Assembly: GCF_003719335.1 (NCBI RefSeq)
Contig: NZ_RIAS01000006.1
Span: 265,677-329,676, forward strand
DNA from: Paenibacillus amylolyticus
Lineage (GTDB): Bacteria > Bacillota > Bacilli > Paenibacillales > Paenibacillaceae
Direction: 5' to 3'
Length of the DNA: 64,000 nt
The notes beneath the pieces are model-generated. The model saw only the letters and a list, made by a program, of their open reading frames with translations, was not told the DNA's origin and ran no database searches. Below, piece after piece: positions 17,436 to 26,159 of the stretch (positions are counted from its first letter, which is position 1; each line of letters begins with the position of its first letter). The position numbers and the translations under genes were made by a program.

Positions 17436-18416
17436 ATGGATACCTCTACACATTTTGTCATGGGCATTGGTCTGGCGGGTCTCGCTTATGTTGATCCTGT
17501 CGTTGCAACCGACCCCATGCTGGCAGCTGCCGTCATGGTGGGCACGATCGCTGGCTCCCAGGCCCCTGACATTGATACTGCACTGCGTTTTAAAAGCAAC
17601 TCGCTCTATATTCGAAATCATCGGGGACTGTCCCACTCGCTGCCGCTTCTGTTGTTATGGGTGTTGCTGCTTACGGGTGTGATCGGATTGATTTTTTCAG
17701 GAGTTTCACTTGGTCATGTTGCCCTTTGGACTGCCGTAGCTGTAGGCGTACATGTCTTCACAGACTTGTTCAATACGTATGGAACACAAGCTGCCCGTCC
17801 TTTTACAGAACGCTGGATTGCGTGGAACATCATTCATATCTTTGACCCGTTCCTATTTACTACGCATGTGATTGCGATTCTATTATGGGCTTTCGATCTT
17901 ATTGCACCTGCTCCGCTCTTTACTACGCTGTATATCCTGATTGGAATATATTATATATGGCGTACAATCGCGAGGGCGCTGGTCGTTCGAAAAGTGAGAC
18001 GTATGGATAACAGCCCGGAACCAGCCAAATACATTGTGATTCCAACGATTTCTTGGAGCCGCTGGCATGTTGTCAAAACGAATAAGGATGGAAGTTATGA
18101 GCTTGGTAAGATTGATGGTTCTGAGCTGACCTGGAGCCTGCATGCCACCTCGTCCACTCATGCAGCCGTTGCAGCTTCACGCAAGGCACCGGAGGTTAGT
18201 GCATTCCTCTATTTCACCTCTTATGCTGTAGCCGAGGTAGAGGAACTTCCTGTCGGATACAAAGTTCGCTGGGCTGATGTTCGGTATCGACACCGGAAAC
18301 AATATCCGTTTGTCGCTGTAGTTATCATGGATCGCAACTTCAAAACGATCGATACCTACGTAGGCTGGCTAAGCGATGAGAAAATGGATAAAAAACTTTT
18401 ATCTGCTCGCCCTTGA
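17436..18416 (+). CDS. yfhP: Membrane-bound metal-dependent hydrolase family protein (DUF457, YfhP-like)
   Basis: 326 residues. The N-terminal half has four or five membrane segments carrying the DUF457 motifs: His in DTSTHFVMG (residues 2-10), SQAPDID near 42-48 and HRGLSHSLP near 62-70, which would bind a metal. The C-terminal half (about 185-326) is soluble. B. subtilis YfhP has the same length and layout, and the family is described as putative membrane hydrolases without a proven substrate. AAAGGAG precedes the ATG by 7 bases. Confidence 0.78.
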   Translation: MDTSTHFVMGIGLAGLAYVDPVVATDPMLAAAVMVGTIAGSQAPDIDTALRFKSNSLYIRNHRGLSHSLPLLLLWVLLLTGVIGLIFSGVSLGHVALWTAVAVGVHVFTDLFNTYGTQAARPFTERWIAWNIIHIFDPFLFTTHVIAILLWAFDLIAPAPLFTTLYILIGIYYIWRTIARALVVRKVRRMDNSPEPAKYIVIPTISWSRWHVVKTNKDGSYELGKIDGSELTWSLHATSSTHAAVAASRKAPEVSAFLYFTSYAVAEVEELPVGYKVRWADVRYRHRKQYPFVAVVIMDRNFKTIDTYVGWLSDEKMDKKLLSARP

Positions 18417-18438
18417 CGCGGACCTTGGTTGCAGGGCA

Positions 18439-18497
18439 CAATCGTTATAGGAACGATTGCGCGGGAAAAGCCCGGAGCGTTATCCGCTCCGGGCTTT
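18439..18497. terminator. Double hairpin, bidirectional terminator
   Basis: CAATCGTT/AACGATTG (18439-18459) is followed by a 13-base perfect stem, 18467-18479 with 18485-18497, flanked by A and T runs on its two sides. It serves the converging yfhP-like gene (plus) and the SASP gene (minus). Confidence 0.88.
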
Positions 18498-18516
18498 CAC
18501 TGCTTTGGTATATAAA

Positions 18517-18732
18517 TTATTTGCCAGACAGAGACTGCTCAGCGATTTGTACCAGACGTTTGGTGATATATCCACCCAAAGATCCAGTCTCACGGGAAGT
18601 GTAGTTACCATAGTATCCGTCTTGCGGGATAGTTACACCCAGTTCTTGTGCAGCCTCCATTTTCAATTGTTGCAGAGCTGCTGTCGCTTGAGGCACCACC
18701 AAGTTGTTAGAAGAGCGAGATCCTTGAGCCAT
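18517..18732 (-). CDS. Alpha/beta-type small acid-soluble spore protein, copy 1
   Basis: 71 residues. It has the family's two conserved regions, including the germination protease site region LKMEAAQELGV and the DNA-binding segment TGSLGGYITKRLV. These proteins coat spore DNA and protect it from UV and heat, and are degraded by GPR on germination. The ATG follows AAAGGAG. From residue 9 onward it is nearly identical to the SASP encoded at 22001-22234. A sigma-G-type promoter lies at 18786-18815. Confidence 0.95.
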   Translation of the reverse strand: MAQGSRSSNNLVVPQATAALQQLKMEAAQELGVTIPQDGYYGNYTSRETGSLGGYITKRLVQIAEQSLSGK

Positions 18733-18785
18733 ATTTAAAATCTCCTTTCAATCTGTGTCTGTAATGTATTGCAAGCTTGCAAGAT

Positions 18786-18815
18786 TATTATGGCTCGCAC
18801 GCTTCAGGTTATACG
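18786..18815 (-). promoter_or_regulatory. Sigma-G-type promoter of SASP copy 1
   Basis: On the minus strand CGTATA (18815-18810) is separated by 17 bases from CATAATA (18792-18786). This fits the forespore sigma-G pattern TGNATA-N17-CATNNTA with one mismatch. Transcription would start about 45 bases before the ATG. Confidence 0.72.
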
Positions 18816-18851
18816 AAAATTCAATAAATTTGTACATGGAGGTTTTTCCCA

Positions 18852-19049
18852 ATGAGCAAAGGCTTATCCTTATGGTTTGCATTTTCTTCGATTGTTTTGT
18901 TAACGGTTACAGCGATTACGATTTCATACAACGGCTGGCTTGCAGCCTTGCTATTTGTTCTATCTATGGCTAATATCGTTTGGGGATTTGTCATTCGGGC
19001 GAAAAAAGAACGTCAGGAAGCCCGCTCGGCTTCCGAATCTGCTTCATAG
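18852..19049 (+). CDS. Small membrane protein, two-segment, unknown function
   Basis: 65 residues with hydrophobic segments at about 5-25 and 28-47 and a charged tail (RAKKERQEARSASESAS). GGAGG lies 9 bases before the ATG. No family recognised. It is transcribed divergently from SASP copy 1 and converges on trpS. Coding is supported by the ribosome site, the membrane topology and the absence of overlap with another gene. Confidence 0.6.
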   Translation: MSKGLSLWFAFSSIVLLTVTAITISYNGWLAALLFVLSMANIVWGFVIRAKKERQEARSASESAS

Positions 19050-19080
19050 CCTGTTGCTATATATGAAGTTAATAAGTCAA

Positions 19081-19112
19081 AAAAAGGAGGCGGATGAATT
19101 CATCCGCCTCCT
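19081..19112 (-). terminator. Terminator of trpS (perfect 28-base palindrome)
   Basis: AGGAGGCGGATGAA pairs perfectly with TTCATCCGCCTCCT over 19085-19112 with no true loop, and the minus strand continues with seven T. It can also serve the short gene on the plus strand. Confidence 0.88.
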
Positions 19113-19185
19113 CTTCTATATTCACATGATTAACCGTTAATGGCTTTATCCAAATAAATTGACTTAGCTGAACTCGTATTCCTAA

Positions 19186-20178
19186 TTACAGCTTACGTCT
19201 AGGAACGAAACCCATCCGCGCTTTCACCGCGTCCAGCGTCTTCGCAGCATCCTCCTCAGCACGACGTGCCGAAGTCTCTAATACATCTGCAAGCTCACCA
19301 GACTCACGAATTTCGTTGTATCTTGCTTGTAGCGGTTCAATCACAGAGACAACTACTTCGGCGAGTTCCTTTTTGAATGGGCCGTACATTTTGCCCTCGT
19401 AACGCTCAGCCACCTCATTCAGTGTCATACCCGCACATTCCGCATAAATGCTCATCAAATTGCTAACCTCTGGCTTATTCGCCGGATCATAGACAACTTC
19501 ACGACCAGAATCCGTCGTTGCACGGCTAATTTTTTTACGAATGACATCCGGCGGGTCTAACAGCGCGATATAACTGCCGGCATTGGGATTGCTTTTGCTC
19601 ATTTTTGAGGAAGCATCATCCAGTGACATGACACGCGCACCGACTTGTGGAATATAAGGCTCAGGAATCGTGAAATATTCTCCATAGCGATGGTTAAAGC
19701 GCCCTGCCAAATCACGAGTCAACTCCAAATGTTGTTTCTGATCTTCACCAACAGGCACGAGATCTGCATTATACAGCAAAATATCTGCAGCCATCAGAGA
19801 TGGATAAACGAACAATCCGGCGCCGACAGAATCTTTGCCGGAAGATTTGTCTTTAAACTGAGTCATACGCTCCAGCTCACCCATCGAGGTTAGCGTAGTC
19901 ATCAACCAGCCGAGTTCAGCATGCTGTGGTACGTGAGATTGCAGAAATACGTTTGATTTGCTCGGATCAATTCCGGCCGCGATGAACAAAGCGGCTACAG
20001 CCTCGGACTGCTCACGCAGCGCTGCTGGCTCTTGTGGTACTGTGATAGCGTGAAGGTCTACAACCATAAAATGACATTTGTAGTCATGTTGTAATTTCAC
20101 AAAATTTTTAATCGCACCAATGTAATTACCCAGTGTAAGCTTACCGCTGGGCTGAATGCCTGATAATACGGTTTTCAT
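19186..20178 (-). CDS. trpS: Tryptophanyl-tRNA synthetase
   Basis: 330 residues, the usual size for bacterial TrpRS. The class I signature (PSGKLTLGNYIGA, residues 10-22) stands in place of HIGH, and KMSKS is at 192-196. It charges tRNA-Trp with tryptophan in the cytoplasm. Expression should be controlled by the T-box leader at 20285-20597, whose specifier codon is UGG. The gene ends in a strong terminator and is monocistronic. Confidence 0.96.
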   Translation of the reverse strand: MKTVLSGIQPSGKLTLGNYIGAIKNFVKLQHDYKCHFMVVDLHAITVPQEPAALREQSEAVAALFIAAGIDPSKSNVFLQSHVPQHAELGWLMTTLTSMGELERMTQFKDKSSGKDSVGAGLFVYPSLMAADILLYNADLVPVGEDQKQHLELTRDLAGRFNHRYGEYFTIPEPYIPQVGARVMSLDDASSKMSKSNPNAGSYIALLDPPDVIRKKISRATTDSGREVVYDPANKPEVSNLMSIYAECAGMTLNEVAERYEGKMYGPFKKELAEVVVSVIEPLQARYNEIRESGELADVLETSARRAEEDAAKTLDAVKARMGFVPRRKL

Positions 20179-20284
20179 ATCCCAATACGCCTCCCTAATT
20201 CACATAATCTAGAATTTTAAACTTTGCTCTTCTTTCTTCTTAACTTCTGACACCTGAACACGAAGCATATTCGCTCTCTGCGAA

Positions 20285-20597
20285 CGCAAAAAAGCCCCAC
20301 ATCCGCAAGGGACGTGAGACCGTGGTGCCACCCTTATTCGCTCTCCACTCCGCTGCCCTCATATGCAGGGATATAGCAGGAAGAAAAGCCTTCATTGTTC
20401 CGTAACGTGGAATAACCGGCATAACCTACTGAGATCTCCCTGCATAAGCTCGATCTGTTCAGCTATACACTCAAGGGTCCATTCAAAAAAGAGTTCACAC
20501 CAGTTCACATCAACCACTGGCTTTCTGAAGAGATTACTCCTTGCCTACTTGTCCCCGTCATCGCTTTGATATCATTCAATTCATAAAAACCTTTTAG
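20285..20597 (-). promoter_or_regulatory. T-box riboswitch leader of trpS, specifier UGG (Trp)
   Basis: The minus-strand leader contains the T-box sequence AGGGTGGCACCACGG at 20334-20320, the bulge that pairs with the uncharged tRNA end. A terminator stem follows (about 20318-20294, with T-run to 20286). The specifier codon TGG sits in GAATGGACC at 20481-20479, in the right place of stem I, with the upstream AGTA/GAA conserved bulge motifs visible. Uncharged tRNA-Trp should favour antitermination and raise TrpRS synthesis. Confidence 0.93.
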
Positions 20598-20603
20598 ACT
20601 TCC

Positions 20604-20632
20604 ATCTTAATGCGCATAAGCCTGAATGTCAA
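20604..20632 (-). promoter_or_regulatory. Sigma-A promoter of the trpS T-box transcript
   Basis: TTGACA (20632-20627) and TAAGAT (20609-20604) are separated by 17 bases on the minus strand. This places the start of transcription near 20597, just before stem I of the T-box leader. Confidence 0.82.
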
Positions 20633-20818
20633 AATGGAATGAGTTTTTTTTCGCGAAGCTTGAAAATCTGTTATGATGGTATTGCTTATCCTGTTATGGC
20701 TGTGAAGCGGATTGCAGGATGTCTCAACAAGTTGGCATGATCACAATGACACGCCTGCAGCAGTTCAGCAAGCAAAACTGCATGCAGACAGATTTCAAGT
20801 GGGAAAAGGAGCATCGAT

Positions 20819-21796
20819 ATGAAACAAGTGACCAAAGGTCAATGGAATGGTTACGACACGTATATCCTACATAGCCGTGAATTGGAAATCACCCTGCTGC
20901 CTCGTCTGGGAAATAACATCATCTCGATTCGCGATTTGGTGCAGAACCGGGATATCGTTCGTCGCCCGGACGAAAACGATCTGGCTTTCTATTTGCAGAA
21001 GCCCTATCATTTTGGAGTCCCGTTGCTCATACCGCCAGGACGTATCCATCAGGGACAATTCGAGTATGAAGGTGTACGTTATCAGTTCGATCAGAATACG
21101 GCGAATGGCAACCATATTCACGGTCTCCATCGCAGCCAGTCCTGGTGTGTCAGTGATATTGAAGAAGATGAAGATGGCTGTGCAATCACTACCGAATTAT
21201 TAACCGAAAATGAAAAGCATTGGATGGAACAATTCCCTATTCCTCTGAAACTTGAAATGACATTCAGTTTAAAAAATGCTGTACTGACCCAGCGACTGCG
21301 TGTCACCAATTTAAGTTCAACACCTGCTCCCTTCGGAATGGGATATCATACATGGTTTTTGCTCGACGGTAAGCCTGCTGACTGGACATTGCAGCTGCCT
21401 GTCTCCGGATTGTATGCTCAAAATGATGAGCAGTTACCAACAGGCGAACTACAAACATTGCATAATGAATGGTCCTCTATCGGTGAAGGAATTAGCATGC
21501 AGGGACGAGACTGGGATACGTTGCTTCGCGCTGCGGAAGGTCAACCTGCAGTGGCTCATTTGCGGAGAAAAGATGGCTATACACTGAAATATTCAGTGGA
21601 TGAAGCTTTTTTCAAACACTGGGTGTTGTATACCAAAGGAGAATCCGATCAATTCTTGTGTATCGAACCTTATACCTGGTTGCCGGATGCGCCGAATCTG
21701 AAATTGACTGCTGACGTAACCGGACTGATTCGTCTCGAACCAGAGCAACCTGTAGAGTTGTTCACCCATATCGAGGTTGTTCCCCCGATCGACTAA
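20819..21796 (+). CDS. Aldose 1-epimerase family protein
   Basis: 325 residues of the galactose mutarotase-like beta-sandwich fold. The catalytic-type residues are visible: His pair in NHIHGLHR, His in GMGYHTWF and Glu in CIEPYTW. True GalM interconverts alpha and beta anomers of hexoses; divergent members act on other sugars or sugar phosphates, and the substrate is not evident here. AAAAGGAGCATCGAT precedes the ATG. It stands alone with a terminator after it. Confidence 0.82.
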   Translation: MKQVTKGQWNGYDTYILHSRELEITLLPRLGNNIISIRDLVQNRDIVRRPDENDLAFYLQKPYHFGVPLLIPPGRIHQGQFEYEGVRYQFDQNTANGNHIHGLHRSQSWCVSDIEEDEDGCAITTELLTENEKHWMEQFPIPLKLEMTFSLKNAVLTQRLRVTNLSSTPAPFGMGYHTWFLLDGKPADWTLQLPVSGLYAQNDEQLPTGELQTLHNEWSSIGEGISMQGRDWDTLLRAAEGQPAVAHLRRKDGYTLKYSVDEAFFKHWVLYTKGESDQFLCIEPYTWLPDAPNLKLTADVTGLIRLEPEQPVELFTHIEVVPPID

Positions 21797-21856
21797 ACAA
21801 GACTTCTTTTTAGGATAGTTGAATGACCTCAACTTTTGCTATTCTCGCATGGAGAC

Positions 21857-21889
21857 AAAAAAAGCCGATCCGCACTGGATCGGCTTTTT
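21857..21889 (+). terminator. Terminator of the aldose epimerase-like gene
   Basis: GCCGATCC (21864-21871) pairs with GGATCGGC (21877-21884), extended by A/T pairs, with TTTTT after it. Shortly downstream begins the sigma-G promoter of SASP copy 2. Confidence 0.9.
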
Positions 21890-21940
21890 GAGTTGACATG
21901 CCTTCGTTTGATTATCCATATATTCCCTTACGCCATATCA

Positions 21941-21970
21941 TGTATATTTCCTCATTCTCGATCCATACTA
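21941..21970 (+). promoter_or_regulatory. Sigma-G-type promoter of SASP copy 2
   Basis: TGTATA (21941-21946), 17 bases, CATACTA (21964-21970). This matches the sigma-G consensus closely. Transcription would begin about 25 bases before the ATG at 22001, leaving room only for the ribosome site. Confidence 0.82.
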
Positions 21971-22000
21971 ACATCACTAACCCACAAGGAGGTGAGACAT

Positions 22001-22234
22001 ATGTACGGAAGCCAAAACCAAGGTGGCGGAAGCCGCTCCAACAATCTGGTTGTGCCTCAAGCAAACGCAGCATTGCAACAACTGAAAATGGAAGCTGCGC
22101 AAGAGCTGGGTGTAACAATTCCTCAAGATGGTTACTACGGTAACTATACTTCCCGTGAGACTGGATCTCTGGGTGGATATATCACTAAACGTCTGGTACA
22201 AATCGCTGAGCAGCAATTATCGGGTCGTTCGTAA
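22001..22234 (+). CDS. Alpha/beta-type small acid-soluble spore protein, copy 2
   Basis: 77 residues from the ATG at 22001, which has AAGGAGGTGA at ideal spacing; a longer in-frame reading from 21836 crosses the terminator and promoter and is not used. The protein is a DNA-binding spore SASP with the protease site region LKMEAAQELGV and the segment TGSLGGYITKRLV. It differs from the copy at 18517-18732 mainly in its first ten residues, at Thr/Asn in PQA(T/N)AAL, and in the last few residues. Confidence 0.95.
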   Translation: MYGSQNQGGGSRSNNLVVPQANAALQQLKMEAAQELGVTIPQDGYYGNYTSRETGSLGGYITKRLVQIAEQQLSGRS

Positions 22235-22358
22235 GCTCGTAATTATTGCTTGAGTGTTGCTGAAAATGATGGCGGCCTTCTTCGGAAGTGCCGCTTTATT
22301 TCTATTTGTACTAAACATGTGTATAAACTAAACGATATCATTCTCTGGTTTTTCTCAA

Positions 22359-22769
22359 TCATGAGCCAGATCCCATACCCGAATCCAGATATGTATTCGT
22401 TCTAGGATAGCGAATCATCAGGTTCGCCATGTTGTAATTGGATTCCATCGTCGCATCGATCATAATCATGCCTTGTCTGACGGTAAAGTCATAGCTTATT
22501 TCGCCGTGTGTCCAATTACGCTTAAATTTCAGAGTCTCCAATGCCATGGCGCGGAAGGAAGTACGTTGCGCATGATTAAGTCCCTCAACCTCCATTTCCA
22601 TTCGTCCATCTTTACCCGTTATCGGATTATGTCGAATTCCAAATTTCCCAATAACGTTATTTCGTATTTGCACAAAAACCACTCCTGAATTTAATCCTGA
22701 CAGCTCCTGATCAAGCTCTTTGAATACCAAATCTAACTGTCTTGCTAATGAAAGTTGCTCCGTTTTCAC
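22359..22769 (-). CDS. Conserved-looking hypothetical protein
   Basis: 136 residues from a GTG supported by AGGAGGAG seven to eight bases upstream. It is soluble with no signal peptide. An N-terminal helix rich in Leu, Glu and Lys is followed by alternating hydrophobic segments (GVVFVQIRNNVIGKFGI, ISYDFTVRQGMIMIDAT) suggesting a small alpha/beta fold. I do not recognise the family. It is followed by an AT-rich spacer and then converges with nothing, being transcribed in the same direction as pepF. Confidence 0.65.
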   Translation of the reverse strand: MKTEQLSLARQLDLVFKELDQELSGLNSGVVFVQIRNNVIGKFGIRHNPITGKDGRMEMEVEGLNHAQRTSFRAMALETLKFKRNWTHGEISYDFTVRQGMIMIDATMESNYNMANLMIRYPRTNTYLDSGMGSGS

Positions 22770-22986
22770 GTTAACACTCCTCCTAATATGCTTTTAGTCC
22801 TATACAGCAAGGACTTACGACTCATTATATGACATCATATGTCCTTACTCAACAAATATAAACATTTTTGGGTAATTATCCCTATATTTTGCGCAATTAA
22901 TTGCCACCACTCCTCCTTAAACCGAGTTTTTTCATTTATTTACGACAAAAAATACAATCCACTTAAAAGAAGCATCACAAAATAAA

Positions 22987-23035
22987 AGAAGCCATAATAG
23001 ATGTCTTTCAGACAATTCATTATGGCTTCTCTTTT
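22987..23035 (-). terminator. Terminator of the oligoendopeptidase gene
   Basis: AGAAGCCATAAT (22987-22998) pairs perfectly with ATTATGGCTTCT (23019-23030). A smaller TGTCT/AGACA pair lies within. The minus strand continues with TTTTATTTTG. Confidence 0.88.
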
Positions 23036-23056
23036 TATGGAAATAAGTTGGCAACA

Positions 23057-24856
23057 CTATTTTACATCTGAGGTCATCTCTAAAAATTGCTCAATATCGG
23101 CAATAACTAAATCCGCAGCATTTTGCCAGAAGTCCGGCTGCGTCAGATCTGTATTCAGATGTTTCTGAGCTAATTCCTCCACAGTCATTCGTCCAGTATC
23201 ACGCAGCAAATCATCATATTTCCCCGCAAAAGCGGTACCTTCTTGCTGCGCACGATCATAGATTCCCGCACTAAACATGTATCCGAAGGTATACGGGAAA
23301 TTATAGAAAGGTACACCTGTCAGATAGAAATGCAGCTTCGATGCCCAGAAATGAGGATGATTTGACGCAAGAACGCCGCAGTAAGCCTCTTCTTGAGCCT
23401 CTACCATTAATCTGCTCAACTCGTCGGCACTTACCAGGCCCTTCTTACGTTGCTCATAGAAACGATTCTCAAACAGGAAACGGGCATGAATGTTCATAAA
23501 AAACGCAACACTACGCTGTATTTTATCTTCAAGCAACGCGAGCTTCTCCTGCTCATCACTTGCGGTATGCACTAATGCATCGGCAACGATCATCTCTGCG
23601 AATGTAGAAGCCGTCTCAGCTACATTCATCGCGTAACGCTGATTCAATGCAGGTAGTTCTTCCATGATATGCTGGTGGTATCCATGACCAAGTTCGTGCG
23701 CGAGTGTGGATACATTCGACGCCGTTCCAGAGAAGGTCATAAAGATCCGAGTCGCTTTACTCAGCGGCAATGAGGTGCAGAAGCCCCCTGGGCGTTTGCC
23801 TGGGCGATCCTCAGCTTCAATCCATCGTTTCTCAAAAGCCATCTCTGCAAAGCTCGACAGTTTAGGACTGAACTTGGCAAATTGCTCCACGATTGTCTGA
23901 GCTGCCCCGTCATACGTTACTTTTCCAACAGACTTGCCCACCGGTGCTTCTACATCACTCCAGCTTAGCTTATCAACACCCAGCAATTGGGCTTTTCGCT
24001 CCAAATACTGTACAAGTACCGGCTTTGCTCCGTTGATGACCTCCCACATCGTATCCAGCGTTTGGCGTGACATCCGGTTGATGGAGAGAGGTTCCTTCAA
24101 GATATCATGCCAGCCACGCTTCTCATACAATTTCAGACGGAAACCCGCGAGATGGTTCAACGTGTCTGCGCAGTAATCCTCCACATCTGTCCAGGCCTGC
24201 TCCCATGACGCAAATACCTGCTCACGTACTTCACGATCACTGTCACTAAGCTTGTTAGCAGCCTGTCCTGCGGACAGCATAACCGTCTCCCCATCCTGTT
24301 CAAACGGGATATTTACTTTACTTACAATTGTATTGTAGAATTTGCCCCAACCATGATAACCATCCACAGCGAGATCCAGAGCAAGCCCCTCCAGCTCCGG
24401 TGACAATTTTTCTTTCGCTTGTCTACGACTTTCATTTAACACGAAGGACAATGGTTGGATTTCCGGAAGTTCAAGCCACTCCGTCCATACATCCTCTGGC
24501 ATCTGGCTAAGCGTATTGTCGAATTTGGATTTACTGCTGTTCAGCATCGCTGCAATGGAACTTACAGTCCCTTGAAGCTGAGCCGCTTTCTTATCTTGCT
24601 GATTTTGAGCGGACAGACAGGATACGAACGCAGACCCTTCAGAGATTCGAACATAACAACGCTGCAACAGTTCAAGAATAGGGTCAAAGACCTCAGTATC
24701 TTTCAATGTTGCTGGAGCCGCCGTTTGATTCAATGTTTCTTGCAGCTTTCGCACATCCGTTTCCAGTTCATTCAGATATGCGGCGAATGCTTCGGAAGAA
24801 GAACCTCCACTAAAGATGGACTCCAGATCCCATACAGGATGTAATGGCATTTTCAT
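23057..24856 (-). CDS. pepF: Oligoendopeptidase F (M3B metallopeptidase)
   Basis: 599 residues, the usual size for PepF. The zinc site HELGH is at 387-391, followed by the third ligand region in NVAETASTFAEM. Upstream, RPGGFCTSLP near 355-364 is a family substrate-cleft motif. It is a cytoplasmic peptidase degrading oligopeptides. In B. subtilis the homologue (YjbG) lies near the truncated hemoglobin YjbI and NAD kinase YjbN, and the same genes occur in this part of the window. GAGGTG lies about ten bases before the ATG. Confidence 0.92.
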   Translation of the reverse strand: MKMPLHPVWDLESIFSGGSSSEAFAAYLNELETDVRKLQETLNQTAAPATLKDTEVFDPILELLQRCYVRISEGSAFVSCLSAQNQQDKKAAQLQGTVSSIAAMLNSSKSKFDNTLSQMPEDVWTEWLELPEIQPLSFVLNESRRQAKEKLSPELEGLALDLAVDGYHGWGKFYNTIVSKVNIPFEQDGETVMLSAGQAANKLSDSDREVREQVFASWEQAWTDVEDYCADTLNHLAGFRLKLYEKRGWHDILKEPLSINRMSRQTLDTMWEVINGAKPVLVQYLERKAQLLGVDKLSWSDVEAPVGKSVGKVTYDGAAQTIVEQFAKFSPKLSSFAEMAFEKRWIEAEDRPGKRPGGFCTSLPLSKATRIFMTFSGTASNVSTLAHELGHGYHQHIMEELPALNQRYAMNVAETASTFAEMIVADALVHTASDEQEKLALLEDKIQRSVAFFMNIHARFLFENRFYEQRKKGLVSADELSRLMVEAQEEAYCGVLASNHPHFWASKLHFYLTGVPFYNFPYTFGYMFSAGIYDRAQQEGTAFAGKYDDLLRDTGRMTVEELAQKHLNTDLTQPDFWQNAADLVIADIEQFLEMTSDVK

Positions 24857-24970
24857 CTAATAAGGCACCTCTTTCTATAGATTCGGGTGAATTGAATTAA
24901 AAACTGGTTTTATACGCAACGTATCTCTATACTAGAGAAATAATGAGCAACTTTTTCAGGAGGTAAGTGT

Positions 24971-25141
24971 ATGAAACCTTTACAAGTATCGGCTGAGACA
25001 GCCGTCAAATTAGCAGCATCTCTGGGCGTGCCTCTGGAACATTTAATGCATATGCCCCAACATATTCTCATGCAGAAGATTGCAGAACTGGCCAAGGAAG
25101 AGGCAGCTAAACCTTCAGATCAGGAAGACAAGTCCGAATGA
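24971..25141 (+). CDS. YycC-like small protein
   Basis: 56 residues, too short for most ORF finders. The start has AGGAGGTAAGTGT directly before the ATG. The sequence KPLQVSAETAVKLAASLGVPLEHLMHMPQHIL resembles the YycC family of Bacillus, whose role is unknown. Its TGA overlaps the ATG of the next gene (ATGA), so the two are translationally coupled. The charged C-terminal tail is Lys/Glu-rich. Confidence 0.78.
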   Translation: MKPLQVSAETAVKLAASLGVPLEHLMHMPQHILMQKIAELAKEEAAKPSDQEDKSE

Positions 25142-25368
25142 TTCCTTTCGAGAACAGTTGGCCATACGATGTCATTATGGGGGATATCTATGTACAGCAA
25201 TGCCCTTTTTGCGGTGCAAACAATGTGCTGCTTCCCCTCAAACCCAAGGAACTCATCCGTATCCGTGAAGGAAAAAAGAAATTGCTTGTCTTTCCCTGCT
25301 GCAATAGCAGCATGACCGTCATTGACACCGATAACGATTACCTGTTGTCCAGTCGTCCAGTTCGATAA
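25138..25368 (+). CDS. Small zinc-ribbon-like protein, unknown function
   Basis: 76 residues. The ATG overlaps the stop codon of the YycC-like gene by four bases. CPFC near residue 22 and a second CC pair near 54 could form a zinc site. Between them lies a basic segment (RIREGKKKLLVF). I do not recognise a named family. The overlap and the convergent DUF2225 gene, which also has Cys pairs, make it a real gene. Confidence 0.68.
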   Translation: MIPFENSWPYDVIMGDIYVQQCPFCGANNVLLPLKPKELIRIREGKKKLLVFPCCNSSMTVIDTDNDYLLSSRPVR

Positions 25369-25385
25369 ATACGCCTGCAATAAAC

Positions 25386-26126
25386 TTAGAGAGGGCTGCG
25401 CTTCGCAGCCTCTTTGTCTGCTTCCAGCATCTCTTGAGGCAGCTCCATTTTTCCTGATATCATCTGTTCGCGTAGCAACGCCCATTGTTCTCTGGACGCA
25501 CGAATCATCGCCGCATCTGTAATGCGCTTGTCATGAATGACTCTGCCGAACCATTGAACCGCTTCATGAAACTTTCCTACTCTGCGATTCAGTTCTCCAA
25601 GCAGATACAGCAACTTGGCCTCATTACCGCCTGTTCCTTCCCGTTCAAACACCTTGATATAAGCCTCCAGGCTGAATTCGAGAAAACGATGTTCCTGTGT
25701 TTGATCTTCCATATACCGATACAACCAGGCAATATGATGCAACAGGCCAGCAACGACACGATCCTTTTCCTGAATCACCTGAGCACACAGCAGACCCAAT
25801 TTGTACGTAGCAAGTGCCTGTTCCAAATTTCTTGCTCCACTATAATCTCGCTTAACCCAGCGATTCCCGATCTGCTCAATGAACGCCTTGCGCTGCATCT
25901 CATTGAGATTAGCTGAAGAATTTTCGGTAGAGGCGAATCCACACGAAGGACAGATTCGGACAACATAAAAATCTGGATTTTCCTGTTTGTAATAAGCACA
26001 AAAATCAGAATCTGTTCGGTAAGGCCGTTTCAAGCTCGGTCTTACTCGTGACGTTTCAAATTCATTCTCGCAGTAATGACATGTCACCTTCACCTTATAC
26101 AGCGGCTCTAATTCCACTTGTTCCAT
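25386..26126 (-). CDS. DUF2225 family protein
   Basis: 246 residues. The N-terminus carries two Cys pairs, CHYC near residue 16 and CPSC near 59, a likely zinc-binding region, followed by an all-helical part with TPR-like repeats (about 100-230). Family function is unknown. GAGAGGG precedes the ATG. The last codons lie inside a GGCTGCG-AAG-CGCAGCC hairpin (25389-25410), but no U-tract follows, so a terminator role is doubtful. The hemoglobin gene lies 33 bases upstream in the same direction. Confidence 0.82.
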   Translation of the reverse strand: MEQVELEPLYKVKVTCHYCENEFETSRVRPSLKRPYRTDSDFCAYYKQENPDFYVVRICPSCGFASTENSSANLNEMQRKAFIEQIGNRWVKRDYSGARNLEQALATYKLGLLCAQVIQEKDRVVAGLLHHIAWLYRYMEDQTQEHRFLEFSLEAYIKVFEREGTGGNEAKLLYLLGELNRRVGKFHEAVQWFGRVIHDKRITDAAMIRASREQWALLREQMISGKMELPQEMLEADKEAAKRSPL

Positions 26127-26159
26127 CCCTCTCCCGTAAGGCTTGTCGTATATTTGGAA

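Noticed and set aside
25389..25410. Hairpin at the end of the DUF2225 gene as terminator
   Set aside because: The stem is good but lies inside the last codons and no T-run follows on the minus strand.
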